Shown here: positions 33,473 through 41,877 of the stretch, one piece after another
Layout of the letters: each line of letters opens with the position of its first letter
Position numbering within the stretch: the stretch's first letter is position 1
From: PLA3 sp964592235
Lineage (GTDB): Bacteria; Planctomycetota; Phycisphaerae; UBA1845; UTPLA1
DNA: 64,000 bases
Reading direction: 5' to 3'
Assembly: GCA_964592235.1 (NCBI GenBank)
Contig: CAZQCF010000001.1
Span: 1 to 64,000 of the forward strand
The notes under the pieces: model-generated
What the model was told of the DNA's origin: nothing
Database searches by the model: none
Seen by the model: the letters and a program-made list of their open reading frames with translations, nothing else
Translations under genes and position numbers: made by a program

Positions 33473-33523
33473 AAAAAGGATCGGGACCGGTAAACCGACA
33501 ACTGTCGCGGCTTACCGGTCCCG
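33473..33523 (-). terminator. Intrinsic terminator after the major pilin genes
   Basis: CGGGACCGGTAA (33482-33493) and TTACCGGTCCCG (33512-33523) form a perfect 12-bp stem with a nested CGACA/TGTCG stem in the loop. On the minus strand a T5 run follows 4 nt after the stem (33473-33477). It lies about 80 bp past the stop of the downstream pilin gene and before the minor-pilin genes. This would let the pilins be expressed far above the rest of the locus. Confidence 0.86.
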
Positions 33524-33605
33524 GATGCACGTCAGGAGAAACCGTCCATGGCTCCGGCGACGGTCAGACCGGCTGCGAACACTGCGCCCCGTGAGCGACG
33601 AGCGA

Positions 33606-34046
33606 TTACATCGCGTCGTGCGCCACGCCGTTGGTCGTGCCGCCGTCGTTCGCCTTGAACGCACCGGTCGTTGCGTCGTAGTTCCAGGCTTTGTTGGCCG
33701 CGGCCGCCGTGTTGGTCACGTCATTGCCCGTGCCGCCGACCGTGAACGGATTGTTGGGAATCCGCTGGACGTAAGGACCGTACTTGCCCGTGGCGTTGAC
33801 CGTGCCGTCGGCATCGGTCTTCTTGGTCATCTGGTCGACGAAGGTGGCCAGCGCCGGGAAGCTGCCGTTGTGATGATGCTTGTACAGGTCGATCTGCTTT
33901 CGCATCGCCGTCAGGTTCTCCTGCAGCGAGCTGACGCGGGCATCGGTGCTCGCATCGCTGAACTGCGGGATGACCACCGCGGCCAGAATGCCGAGGATGA
34001 TCACGATGATCAGCAACTCAACCAGCGTAAATGCACTTCGCTTCAT
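33606..34046 (-). CDS. Major type IV pilin / GspG-like prepilin, paralogue 1
   Basis: 146 residues. Short leader MKRSA then FTLVELLIIVIILGILAAVVIPQFSDAS, with Glu5 of the mature form present. The C-terminal part (KTDADGTVNATGKYGPYVQRIPNNP ... NKAWNYDATTGAFKAND) resembles GspG-type major pseudopilins. The residue before the cleavage site is Ala rather than the usual Gly. The C-terminal ~95 residues are nearly identical to the upstream neighbour, so this is a tandem duplicate. Followed by a strong terminator. Confidence 0.93.
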   Translation of the reverse strand: MKRSAFTLVELLIIVIILGILAAVVIPQFSDASTDARVSSLQENLTAMRKQIDLYKHHHNGSFPALATFVDQMTKKTDADGTVNATGKYGPYVQRIPNNPFTVGGTGNDVTNTAAAANKAWNYDATTGAFKANDGGTTNGVAHDAM

Positions 34047-34154
34047 GTTCGATTTCCCCCAAAGTGGTCCGAGTCCTTGTTTGTGTTCCTACCCAGTTTG
34101 CGTCTCGTCCGTTTTTCCGACGAACGTCACGTTTCTTGTGCTGCGCCAGACCGG

Positions 34155-34171
34155 CCGCCCCGGTGGGGCGG
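34155..34171. repeat. Intercistronic hairpin between the two pilin genes
   Basis: CCGCCCC-GGT-GGGGCGG, a perfect 7-bp stem 11 bp after the stop of the upstream pilin. There is no T-run, so it is more likely an RNA-stabilising or processing hairpin than a terminator. Confidence 0.65.
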
Positions 34172-34181
34172 ACCGCCGCGA

Positions 34182-34637
34182 TTACAGCGAGTCGTGCGCC
34201 ACGCCGTTCGTGCTGCCGCCGTTGTTCGCCTTGAACGCTCCGGTGGCTGCGTCGTAGTTCCATGCCTTGTTGGCGGCCGCGGCGGTATTGGTCACGTCGT
34301 TGCCCGTGCCGCCGACCGTGAACGGATTCGTCGGAATGCGCTGGAGGTACGGCCCGTATTTTCCCGTGGCGTTGACGGTGCCGTCGGCGTCCGTCTTCTT
34401 GGTCATCTGATCGACGAAAGTGGCCAGCGCCGGGTAGCTGCCGTTGTGTTGCAGCTTGTACAGGTCGATCTGCCCGCGAATCGTCTGCAGGTTCGTCATC
34501 AGCGAGCTCAATCGGGCGTCGGTGCTCGCATCCGAGAACTGCGGGATGACCACCGCGGCCAGAATGCCGAGGATGATCACGATGATCAACAGCTCCACCA
34601 GCGTAAAGGCGTTTCGAATGGTTGCACGTCGCTTCAT
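34182..34637 (-). CDS. Major type IV pilin / GspG-like prepilin, paralogue 2
   Basis: 151 residues, leader MKRRATIRNA then FTLVELLIIVIILGILAAVVIPQFSDAS, again with Ala at -1. It differs from the downstream copy mainly in the leader and in the segment after the N-terminal helix (RLSSLMTNLQTIRGQIDLYKLQHNGS versus RVSSLQENLTAMRKQIDLYKHHHNGS; only these ~20-residue stretches vary strongly). GAGGGAGAAAGAC precedes ATG 34637. First gene of the pilus locus. Two co-expressed, slightly different subunits could build a mixed filament. Confidence 0.93.
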   Translation of the reverse strand: MKRRATIRNAFTLVELLIIVIILGILAAVVIPQFSDASTDARLSSLMTNLQTIRGQIDLYKLQHNGSYPALATFVDQMTKKTDADGTVNATGKYGPYLQRIPTNPFTVGGTGNDVTNTAAAANKAWNYDAATGAFKANNGGSTNGVAHDSL

Positions 34638-34960
34638 GTCTTTCTCCCTCTTAAACTCGTCCCGTGCCTCGCAACCGTGCGCGGGGCGGAATCGCTTTTT
34701 CGTCCGGTTCCATCCGCCGCGCCCGTCGGCCTTCGTCAGCCGGGGCGAGTATTACCCCTATCGGCGCGGCATTGCAGTCTCATTAACAGTGCCGGCGACG
34801 GATCCGTCGCCCGAAACTTCGTTTGAGCAAGTGATAAGATACGATTTGATTTCGAAGCGGGGCGGATTCCTGATCCGAAGTGGTTGATCGCGCCGCGTGG
34901 TTCCCAGAAACATCGCAACGACTGTTCGCGCAGGTCCGCGCCCCAGCGCCACGGCCCGTC
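34638..34960. promoter_or_regulatory. Upstream region of the pilus locus with an 18-bp perfect palindrome
   Basis: This 323-bp gap lies between the codA-like stop and the first pilin. GGCGACGGATCCGTCGCC at 34794-34811 is a perfect 18-bp dyad about 157 bp upstream of the pilin start. It may be a regulator binding site or a codA 3' hairpin; no T-run follows. I found no convincing sigma-54 promoter or clear -35/-10 pair. No gene is credible here. Confidence 0.55.
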
Positions 34961-36229
34961 CTATCGGAACAATAGACGACCGTCGCGAATGACCGCTATC
35001 GGACGAGGCCGCGTCCGCAACGCCGTGTGAACGTCCTCACACGGCAGCACCACCACGCAACCCCGTGCCCCCGCGCGAATCCCATAACTCGACAGGCGCA
35101 GCGCCCGCGCCGCATTCTCCGTCACCGTGTCCAGGGCCTGCTCCATCTGCTGCGGCGTGCTTAGGTGATCCGCATGGAACAGCATGTGCGCCACGTCCAG
35201 CATCTGGCCCGTCCCCAGCGGATAAAACGGATCGGCGATGCAATCCTGCCCCGCCGCCACGTTCACCCCGGCCGCGAGCAACTCCGTCACGCGCGTCAGG
35301 CCGCGCCGCTTCGGATACCGATCGTACCGACCTTGCAAGTGCAGATTGACGGGCGGGTTCGTCACGACGTGCACGCGCGCCTCCCGGAGAAGATTGATGA
35401 CCTTGCGCGCGTGGGCGTTGTCGTAGCTCGACAACGCGCAGACATGGCTCGCCGTCACGCGGCCCTGCCAGCCGTGGCGGATCGTCTGCGCGGCGAGGTA
35501 CTCCGTGCAGCGCGAATCGGGGTCGTCCGTTTCGTCGATGTGGCAATCGATGTCGCGGTTGAACTCGCGGGCCAGCTCGAAGAGCAGGTCGATGTGCCGG
35601 CGCGAGTCGTCATCGGTGCGTTCGTTGTGCGCGATTCCGCCGACCACGTCGCAGCCCATTTCGATGGCAGCGCGCATCTGTTCCAGCGCGCCCGGGTCGC
35701 GCAGGATGCCGTCCTGGGGAAACACCACGACTTGAATATCGCACAGGTGGCGGCAGGTCTCGCGCGCCGCGAGCACGCCCTCGGTGAGACGCAGCCCCGC
35801 GCCCGTGCCGACATCCACGTGCGTGCGAATAAATCCCGTGCCGAACGACACCTCGGCGTTGATGGCGCGGATCGCCCGCTCGTGGACGTTATCGGCCGAC
35901 AGCTTGCGCTTCGCTTCGTCCCACAGGCGGATCGCCTCCAGCAGCGTGCCGCTCTTGTTCGGTTTCACCAGTTCGACGGAGTACGCCAGGTCAAGATGCA
36001 GGTGCGGGTCAACGAACGCCGGCAGGACCAGGCCGCCCTGCGCGTCGAGCACGCCGGCGCTTCGCCGGGCGCGTCCGGCGGCGCGAATCGTCCGGATGTG
36101 TCCGATATCGTCAAACGTCAGATCAAACAGGCCGCGCCGAGCGCGCAATCGGGCGTTCGTGATTCCGGTCAGTCGTTTTGCGACGCTCAACGTCGCGTCG
36201 CGTCGGCGGGTTCGCGATTTCTTAGCCAT
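34961..36229 (-). CDS. codA: Cytosine deaminase-like amidohydrolase
   Basis: Predicted TIM-barrel metal-dependent deaminase acting on cytosine or a related ring, 422 residues from ATG 36229. Metal-binding FVDPHLHLDLAYS, HIDETDDPDSRC (His and catalytic-type Glu), ASHVCALSS, and AGQDCIADPFYPLGTGQMLDV matching the CodA-type GQD...DP.YPLGT..ML signature. A basic N-terminal leader (MAKKSRTRRRDATLSV) is unusual. It stands alone between the pilus locus and a divergent membrane-protein gene. Other members of the family hydrolyse creatinine, isoguanine or triazines, so the substrate is uncertain. Other nucleobase genes lie 6-14 kb away. Confidence 0.85.
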   Translation of the reverse strand: MAKKSRTRRRDATLSVAKRLTGITNARLRARRGLFDLTFDDIGHIRTIRAAGRARRSAGVLDAQGGLVLPAFVDPHLHLDLAYSVELVKPNKSGTLLEAIRLWDEAKRKLSADNVHERAIRAINAEVSFGTGFIRTHVDVGTGAGLRLTEGVLAARETCRHLCDIQVVVFPQDGILRDPGALEQMRAAIEMGCDVVGGIAHNERTDDDSRRHIDLLFELAREFNRDIDCHIDETDDPDSRCTEYLAAQTIRHGWQGRVTASHVCALSSYDNAHARKVINLLREARVHVVTNPPVNLHLQGRYDRYPKRRGLTRVTELLAAGVNVAAGQDCIADPFYPLGTGQMLDVAHMLFHADHLSTPQQMEQALDTVTENAARALRLSSYGIRAGARGCVVVLPCEDVHTALRTRPRPIAVIRDGRLLFR

Positions 36230-36272
36230 GACACAATCGTAGCCGCTTGCGAATCGGACCGATAGTTGCGGC

Positions 36273-37961
36273 GTGAGCAACCACGCTTCCATCGCGCGAA
36301 GTCAACGGGGCTTGATCGGCCGAGCGGACGGCTTCTTACCGGCCGGCACAGCGTCGGCCGCGGTCTTTCTTGTTCTGTTCGTTGGGCTGCTGCTCGTCGG
36401 CCGGGAGCGCATGCTGCGCGACCCGGGCACGTTCTGGCACATCGTCGCCGGCGAACGCATGCTCTCGGAGCAGATGATCCTGCGGACCGATCCATTCAGC
36501 TTCTCGCAATACGGACAGACGTGGCTCGCACAGCAGTGGCTCGGCGAATGCGCGATGGCCGTTTTGCACCGGCTGGGCGGGTTGGATCTTGTCCTCTGGG
36601 GCGGCGTGGCGTTGCTGGCCGCCCTGTTTGCGTGGCTCGCGCATCGACTCGTGCGCGCCGGCTTGAGCGCCCCCGTGGCCATCGTGCTGACGGGTCTCGC
36701 GGTCGGCGCGAGCAGCTATCACTTCCTGCTTCGCCCGCACCTCGCTTCGCTGCTGTTCATGGCGGCGCTCGTCGTGATTCTCCTCGATGTGGATAGCGGT
36801 CGATCGCATCCGAGGCGGCTCCTGTGGCTTCCTGCATTGATCGTCGCGTGGTCCAACGTGCACGGCGCGGCGCTGGGCGGAGTCGCGTCAGCGCTGATCG
36901 TCTTGTTCGGCTGGCTTTTTGCGCCGCAGGTGCCGATCGTGCGGCGATTCGTCACGGATCCCGCCGCGCCGCGCTGGACCGGCGCAGCCGTGAGTCTGTC
37001 CGCCGTCGCGATGCTTGTAACCCCCTTTGGTTCAAACCTGCCCGCGACCTGGTTGAGCCTGATGCGCTCGCAAGTCGTGCCGCAGATGATCATCGAGCAC
37101 GGTCGACCGGATTGGACCAGCCCCGAAGGTGCGATGCTCGCCGCGCTGGCGGCTGCGTACCTTGTCATGCTGGCGACCGTCGCGCGGATCGAATTGCGCG
37201 TTTCGTGGTTGTTGCCGCTGGTGTGGCTGGCGCTGGCGATGTCACGAGTACGGCACGGCCCGTTGTTTGCCGTCACGGCTGTGCTGACCATCAGCGACAT
37301 GGCCGACGCGATCCGTCAGTCGTCTCGCGCGGCGGCCTCCAGGAACCGCTGGCGTTTTGCGTGGCGTGGCGTCGGCTCGGTAACGAACGCTGCGCAGCAA
37401 GCCGGTCATGCACGGCGGTGGGCGTGGACCGCCGCCCTGATCGTCGTTGCGTTAAGTGCCTTGCTCAAGACCGCCGGAGCCGATGTGCCGGTGATCGGGG
37501 CGAACTGGGCGAATGCGTCGGACCGGCACTGGCCCGTGGCGGCGGTTGAGGCAGCGCGGCGTGCGGCGCGATCGATTCAGCGCGATGCAGGATCGGCTTT
37601 GGGCGGCCGCGAACCCGTGCGCGTGTTTAATGATCTGGGCTTCGGCGGTTACCTGATCTACTTCGCGCCGGAGCTACCTGTCTACATTGACGATCGCTGC
37701 GAGCTGTACGGCGACGCGGGCCTGCGCCGTTATCGTGAAATCGTGTCGCACCCCGAGCTGTTCATCGGCCTGGCGGACTACGACAACATCAATCTGGCGA
37801 TCGTGCGGCGCGGCACGAAGCTCGATCGGCGGCTGGCCGCCTTATCGGGATGGCGACCCGTTCATGCGGATGACGTGGCTGCGGTCTACCAGCGAATCGC
37901 CGCACGATGCACAGTGGGCGGTGCCCACCCTACGTTCACTCCGCCGACCATTAACCACTGA
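36273..37961 (+). CDS. Multi-pass membrane protein of unknown function
   Basis: 562 residues from GTG 36273. Ten or so hydrophobic segments in the first 400 residues (SAAVFLVLFVGLLLVG, LVLWGGVALLAALFAWL, SAPVAIVLTGLAVGAS, HLASLLFMAALVVILL, ...). A periplasmic-type C-terminal domain follows with VFNDLGFGGYLIYFAPELP and YIDDRCELYGDAGLRRYREI. The first loop contains DPGTFWHIVAGERML and AQQWLGECAMA, features seen in large planctomycete membrane proteins resembling GT-C glycosyltransferases, though no catalytic motif can be fixed. The last ~15 residues (CTVGGAHPTFTPPTINH) are encoded by a genomic repeat and are probably an added tail. Confidence 0.75.
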   Translation: MSNHASIARSQRGLIGRADGFLPAGTASAAVFLVLFVGLLLVGRERMLRDPGTFWHIVAGERMLSEQMILRTDPFSFSQYGQTWLAQQWLGECAMAVLHRLGGLDLVLWGGVALLAALFAWLAHRLVRAGLSAPVAIVLTGLAVGASSYHFLLRPHLASLLFMAALVVILLDVDSGRSHPRRLLWLPALIVAWSNVHGAALGGVASALIVLFGWLFAPQVPIVRRFVTDPAAPRWTGAAVSLSAVAMLVTPFGSNLPATWLSLMRSQVVPQMIIEHGRPDWTSPEGAMLAALAAAYLVMLATVARIELRVSWLLPLVWLALAMSRVRHGPLFAVTAVLTISDMADAIRQSSRAAASRNRWRFAWRGVGSVTNAAQQAGHARRWAWTAALIVVALSALLKTAGADVPVIGANWANASDRHWPVAAVEAARRAARSIQRDAGSALGGREPVRVFNDLGFGGYLIYFAPELPVYIDDRCELYGDAGLRRYREIVSHPELFIGLADYDNINLAIVRRGTKLDRRLAALSGWRPVHADDVAAVYQRIAARCTVGGAHPTFTPPTINH

Positions 37962-37997
37962 TCACTGATCACTGACCACTGGCCACTAGCCACTCCC
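37910..37997. repeat. Repeat cluster at a gene end
   Basis: Two elements are joined. The first is GTGGGCGGTGCCCACCCTACG (37916-37936), a GGGC/GCCC hairpin similar to GGGTGGGCTATGCCCACCC near 27187. The second is a run of near-repeats of the heptamer type actgatc/actgacc/actggcc (about 37950-37995). The first part is translated as the C-terminal tail of the membrane protein. Confidence 0.6.
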
Positions 37998-38034
37998 CCC
38001 GTTATCGTGACGCCAACAGAAACGGGAGTGTCGG

Positions 38035-39225
38035 TTGAGCGAAGCGCGGTCGGGCGGTACGTGGAAGAAGTGGATCCTGCGGCTGGTCAAACTGGCCGTG
38101 TGCGCCGGCGCGCTGTGGTATCTCTCGGGCAAGGTCTATTGGCTGGACCGCGTGCGCCTGGCCGAGGCGCCCGAGCAGGGGGTGGCGCTCGTTGCCGAGC
38201 AAGACGGCGTGTTAACCCTGCGCGATCCCGAATCACGCGCCGAGCGCACGGTCACGCGCGACGCGCTCGCCCGACCCGATCAACTTCAGCCAGGCCAGCG
38301 CGCCGTTGAGCTGGGGCTGCGCTCCATCATCAGACAGGCTGACATGGGCTGGTCCGCGCTTGCGCTCCTGCTCATCGGGCCGATTGTGCTCATCATGGCG
38401 TGGCGGCTGCGCCTGCTGCTCGATACGCAGGACATCTCGCTTTCCTACCGCGATTCGCTGCTGCTCACCTTCGCGGGCAATTTCTTCAACTTCGCCCTGC
38501 CCGGCACCACCGGCGGCGACGTCTACAAGGCCTATCACATCGCACGTCGAACGCACAAGCGCACCGAGGGCGTCACCGTTGTCCTGCTTGATCGCGTCTT
38601 TGGCCTCGTCAGCTTCCTCCTGCTCGCCGGCGTGACCATCTTCTTCTCGTGGCGACACCCGATGATCGGCGTCTATGGCCGATGGGTCGGCTACCTCATG
38701 CTCGCGTTTCTGCTCTGCGCGGCCATGTTCTTCTCGCGGCGGTTCCGCAGCCTGATACGTTACGACGCGCTCATCTCCCGGTTGCCCTTTGCCGACAAGA
38801 TTCGCCGCATTGACGACACCACGCTCTCGCTCCGCTATCACCGGCAGGACTCCCTGCTTTCCCTTGCGATCACACTGTTTGCCCACGTCCTGCTCGTACT
38901 AAGCGTCTATTTCCTCGCCCGCGGTCTGGGAATCCATCCCACGGGCGACCGGACCCAGGTCTCGCTCATCGCCGCCTGCCTGCTCGCCACCGTCGTCGGC
39001 TATCTGCTGGCGGCCGTGCCGATCAGCGTGCAGGGTTTCGGTCTGCTGGAAGCGGTCTTTGCGAAGGTGATCGTCGAGGGCCACTGGGGGACGTATTCGC
39101 AGATGCTCGCGCTGACGCTGGGCATGCGACTGTTGCAGATTATCTGGGCGCTGCCGGGCGTGATCGTGCCGTGGCTGGGCTTTGCTCGGCCAACGACGGA
39201 TGTCGAAATGCCGAGCAGCCCGTAA
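38035..39225 (+). CDS. UPF0104/LPG-synthase-like transmembrane protein (flippase-like)
   Basis: 396 residues from TTG 38035, with GGGAG well placed upstream. One N-terminal membrane helix (LVKLAVCAGALWYLSG), a soluble insert of about 80 residues, then the conserved membrane core of the lysylphosphatidylglycerol-synthase TM/YbhN family (LLTFAGNFFNFALPGTTGGDVYKAY, VVLLDRVFGLVSFLLLAG, SVQGFGLLEAVFAKVI). No catalytic synthase domain is attached, so transport or flipping of a lipid-linked substrate is the likely role. The soluble insert after helix 1 is unusual. It lies downstream of the other membrane protein on the same strand. Confidence 0.86.
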   Translation: MSEARSGGTWKKWILRLVKLAVCAGALWYLSGKVYWLDRVRLAEAPEQGVALVAEQDGVLTLRDPESRAERTVTRDALARPDQLQPGQRAVELGLRSIIRQADMGWSALALLLIGPIVLIMAWRLRLLLDTQDISLSYRDSLLLTFAGNFFNFALPGTTGGDVYKAYHIARRTHKRTEGVTVVLLDRVFGLVSFLLLAGVTIFFSWRHPMIGVYGRWVGYLMLAFLLCAAMFFSRRFRSLIRYDALISRLPFADKIRRIDDTTLSLRYHRQDSLLSLAITLFAHVLLVLSVYFLARGLGIHPTGDRTQVSLIAACLLATVVGYLLAAVPISVQGFGLLEAVFAKVIVEGHWGTYSQMLALTLGMRLLQIIWALPGVIVPWLGFARPTTDVEMPSSP

Positions 39226-39249
39226 GGTAAGCACCGCCCACCGCTTCGG

Positions 39250-40674
39250 CTACGCGAACCAGCGAATACAACACACCAGCCAAACGGTACACAGGGCATC
39301 GACCGCAAGCCCGGTGAAGATCATCGTGCGCAGCGGCACCAGGCGCGTGCCGTACACCAGCGCGTTGGGCGGCGTCGAGACGGGCAGGACAAACCCCAGG
39401 CTTGCCGACAGCGCCACCAGCCACGTCGCCTGAACCGGTGACAAATTCATGGCCGCCCCGAGCGAACCCGCGACAGGCACCATCAGCGAGGCCGTGGCGG
39501 TGTTGCTCGTCAGCTCCGACAGCAGCACCGTCGCCCCCGCTATCAGCAGCGTGAGAATGGTGGGAGACAGATTTGTGTCACTAACGGCGCTCGCCAGCGC
39601 CTCGGCCGCTCCGCTGGACTCCAGCACGCGACCGAGGCACAGCCCCCCGGCAATCAGAAAGAGCGTGTCCCAGTCCAGCGCCTGGAAATCGTGCCGATCC
39701 AGCACGGGCGGCGCATCGGGCGCGGGACGCAGCAGGAACAGCGCCCAAGCCACGCCCATCGGCACGAGCGATTCCGGGAGATAGGCCTTCACCCACGAGT
39801 TGATCGGATCGGCCTCGCGCGTCACGCTGATGATCACGCCGCTGGCCAGCCACACCAGGGCCGCTACGGCGAACGCGCCCAGGGCCATCCGCCGCGCCCC
39901 CGTCTGCCACGCCGGCGCCTCACCGCGCGCGGAATGATCGAGCACCGGCCCGACGTCGGTCATGACAAGTGGCGAGATCGCGCCGGGCGTCTCGCGTCGC
40001 CGCACAAACGCCAGCACGACCCAGCCGATCAGCGTCGCCCCCAGCCAGACCGGCACGCCGACCTTCATCCATGACAGAAAGCTCACGTCGTCGCTGATCT
40101 TCTTCATCGCCGCGTAGCCGATGAAGTTCGGCGCGGTGCCGACCGGCGTCGCCATGCCGCCGAACGTGCTGCCCCACGCCAGCGCCAAGAGGGCCGCAGC
40201 CGGGGCGGCCGTGCGCCGCGCCAGCGCCGCCACGATCGGCAGCAGCATCGCGCAGACTGCTGTATTATTTTGGGCCACCGAGATCGCACCCGACAAGAGC
40301 AGCACGCCGATCGCCAGGCCCTTCGCGCTGCGCGCCCCCGCCAGGGCCCGGCCCGACATCAGCCAGTCAAACGCTCCATGCTTCTCCAGTGCCCGCGCGA
40401 GCAGGAACGTGCCCAGAAACAGAAACACCACCGGATCGCCCCATGCCGCCAGCGCATCCTTCCATGTGAGCAGCCCGGCGAAGGTCGCAAGGATCGGCAC
40501 GACCAGCGCCGTCACCCCCAGCGGCGCCGCCTCGGAAATCCAGAGGATCAGCGTCGCCGCGACGAGACCGGCCGACTTGCGAATGGCAGCGCTCTCATGC
40601 CACGGCACGGCGTTCGAAAGCGCGAACGCGCCGGCGGCGAAGACAATCATGATGAGCTGGTAGCGTCGGGTCAT
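39250..40674 (-). CDS. SLC13/DASS family anion symporter
   Basis: About 474 residues, 11-12 hydrophobic segments. DASS family landmarks: WISEAAPLGVTALVVPIL, WGDPVVFLFLGTFLLARALE, a first substrate/sodium motif QNNTAVCAMLLP (SNT-like), AGGLCLGRVLESSGAAEALA, and the second motif ELTSNTATASLMVPVAGSL with STPPNALVYG near the C-terminus. It probably imports di- or tricarboxylates, sulfate or phosphate with sodium. ATG 40674 is favoured because it precedes MTRRYQLIMIVFAAGAFAL; the frame opens earlier at 40740. Convergent with the flippase-like gene. Confidence 0.88.
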   Translation of the reverse strand: MTRRYQLIMIVFAAGAFALSNAVPWHESAAIRKSAGLVAATLILWISEAAPLGVTALVVPILATFAGLLTWKDALAAWGDPVVFLFLGTFLLARALEKHGAFDWLMSGRALAGARSAKGLAIGVLLLSGAISVAQNNTAVCAMLLPIVAALARRTAAPAAALLALAWGSTFGGMATPVGTAPNFIGYAAMKKISDDVSFLSWMKVGVPVWLGATLIGWVVLAFVRRRETPGAISPLVMTDVGPVLDHSARGEAPAWQTGARRMALGAFAVAALVWLASGVIISVTREADPINSWVKAYLPESLVPMGVAWALFLLRPAPDAPPVLDRHDFQALDWDTLFLIAGGLCLGRVLESSGAAEALASAVSDTNLSPTILTLLIAGATVLLSELTSNTATASLMVPVAGSLGAAMNLSPVQATWLVALSASLGFVLPVSTPPNALVYGTRLVPLRTMIFTGLAVDALCTVWLVCCIRWFA

Positions 40675-40811
40675 ATCGCGTGTCAAAGCGGAATCGTCCT
40701 GATGGTACGCGCCGGATTGGCGGGCACCAAATCGACGCAACCTGTTGCTTGGACATGATTTGGATTCATTCTCCGGGCATTCGGGGGCGCGGCGTGGCGT
40801 TTGCTGCTACA

Positions 40812-41324
40812 ATGATCGTTGGAGCTATGGCAATTCGTCTGCTTATTGCGCTGGGTATGTTGGTTTCGCCGCTCGGGGCGCAGGCTTGCGCGGATTGCCC
40901 GGGCATGATGAAGTGCGAGACGTCGCCGCGGGGAAGCTTCTGCTGCAAGCCCGCCGCCCGGTCGCCACGCCAGGCCGTTAACCCCAAATCATCCTGTTGT
41001 GCTAAAAAGTCGACGTCGACGGTGGTGAGAGCGATTCCGGTTGTTGGCTCCATCAAGGGGCAGGCGCCCAACGGTCAGGCGATCGTCAAGACTTGCGTTT
41101 GTTGCGTCCAGTCGTCACCGAACACGCCGATGCCGGCTGTTCCGCCGACGCCGACCTCGACCGAAATCGTCAAGGCGAAGTTCTTCTCCCCGCCGGCGAT
41201 GCTCGCCGACATGGCACCCTCGGCTTCGGATGCACACCCCGTACGGTTTGATCAACGTACGCCCCTCCTTGAATTCAGATCGGCCTGCGATCGGCAGGCA
41301 GCCCTCTGTGTCTGGCTGAATTGA
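40812..41324 (+). CDS. Exported Cys-rich protein of unknown function
   Basis: About 170 residues from ATG 40812; ATG 40827 is also possible, and the ORF opens at 40680 without support. Signal peptide (AIRLLIALGMLVSPLGAQA) directly followed by CADCPGMMKC, then FCCKPAAR, SCCAKK and KTCVCCVQ clusters, a Pro/Thr-rich stretch (SSPNTPMPAVPPTPTSTE) and a C-terminal CDRQAALCVWLN. CC and CxxC pairs suggest metal binding or disulfide stabilisation. No family recognised. A second exported Cys-rich gene follows 143 bp downstream. Confidence 0.72.
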   Translation: MIVGAMAIRLLIALGMLVSPLGAQACADCPGMMKCETSPRGSFCCKPAARSPRQAVNPKSSCCAKKSTSTVVRAIPVVGSIKGQAPNGQAIVKTCVCCVQSSPNTPMPAVPPTPTSTEIVKAKFFSPPAMLADMAPSASDAHPVRFDQRTPLLEFRSACDRQAALCVWLN

Positions 41325-41467
41325 TTCATCCGCGACGGCGCGGCCTTTCGACAGCGCCGGAGTTGCAACCCACTCAATGTTTCTACGTTTGTATGTTTGC
41401 AGGCGCGGGGCGCCGGTGCGCCGCCGCGCAGGATGAATCTGGTTTTTTGACACAAAGGAGTTTTTCC

Positions 41468-41716
41468 ATGAAGCGATTTTTCGTTCTGACGCTGGTTCTG
41501 TGCGGCCTTGTGGCCACGGCCTTTGCGTTCGCGCCGTCGAGTACGGCGGCGAAGGCGGACTGCTGCTGCGGCGACGAGTGCGCCGCGGTCTGTGGCGACG
41601 CCTGCAACTGCGCCTGCGGCGGCGATTGCACCGGCTGCGAAGATTGCAGCAAGTGCGACTGCTCGGGTGCGGCCGGTTGCGAGAAGGCCAAGACCGACTC
41701 CTGCTGCAAGGAGTAA
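41468..41716 (+). CDS. Exported metallothionein-like Cys-rich small protein
   Basis: 82 residues from ATG 41468 with a strong AAGGAG site. Signal peptide MKRFFVLTLVLCGLVATAFA then a mature chain of about 55 residues with 16 Cys in CC, CxC and CxxC spacings (ADCCCGDECAAVC, GDACNCACGGDC, TGCEDCSKCDC, DSCCKE). Composition recalls metallothioneins, but export is unusual because those are cytosolic. It may be a periplasmic metal buffer or a disulfide-rich wall or matrix protein. Located between another Cys-rich exported gene and hpt. Confidence 0.82.
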   Translation: MKRFFVLTLVLCGLVATAFAFAPSSTAAKADCCCGDECAAVCGDACNCACGGDCTGCEDCSKCDCSGAAGCEKAKTDSCCKE

Positions 41717-41843
41717 CGTCGCACACCGCGCGGCGGAATTCGACGCCGAATTCGGCCGCGTATGACGTGTAATTCAATCGGGTCGGATTTCGTCCACGAA
41801 ATGGCGGAATCCGGCCCTTTTTGTTGCGCCGCCGCGCTCGACG

Positions 41844-41871
41844 TTGTTGGCCCTCCCGGCGAGGCTACAAT
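41844..41871 (+). promoter_or_regulatory. Promoter of hpt, probably leaderless
   Basis: -35 TTGTTG (41844-41849), 16-bp spacer, -10 TACAAT (41866-41871). The hpt ATG starts 6 nt after the -10. Transcription would start at or next to the ATG, and no Shine-Dalgarno fits between. Confidence 0.68.
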
Positions 41872-41877
41872 GTCCGG

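Noticed and set aside
34750..34810. Sigma-54 promoter for the pilin genes
   Set aside because: A GGCAC...TGCAA pair is visible on the minus strand, but its spacing is too long for a -24/-12 promoter.
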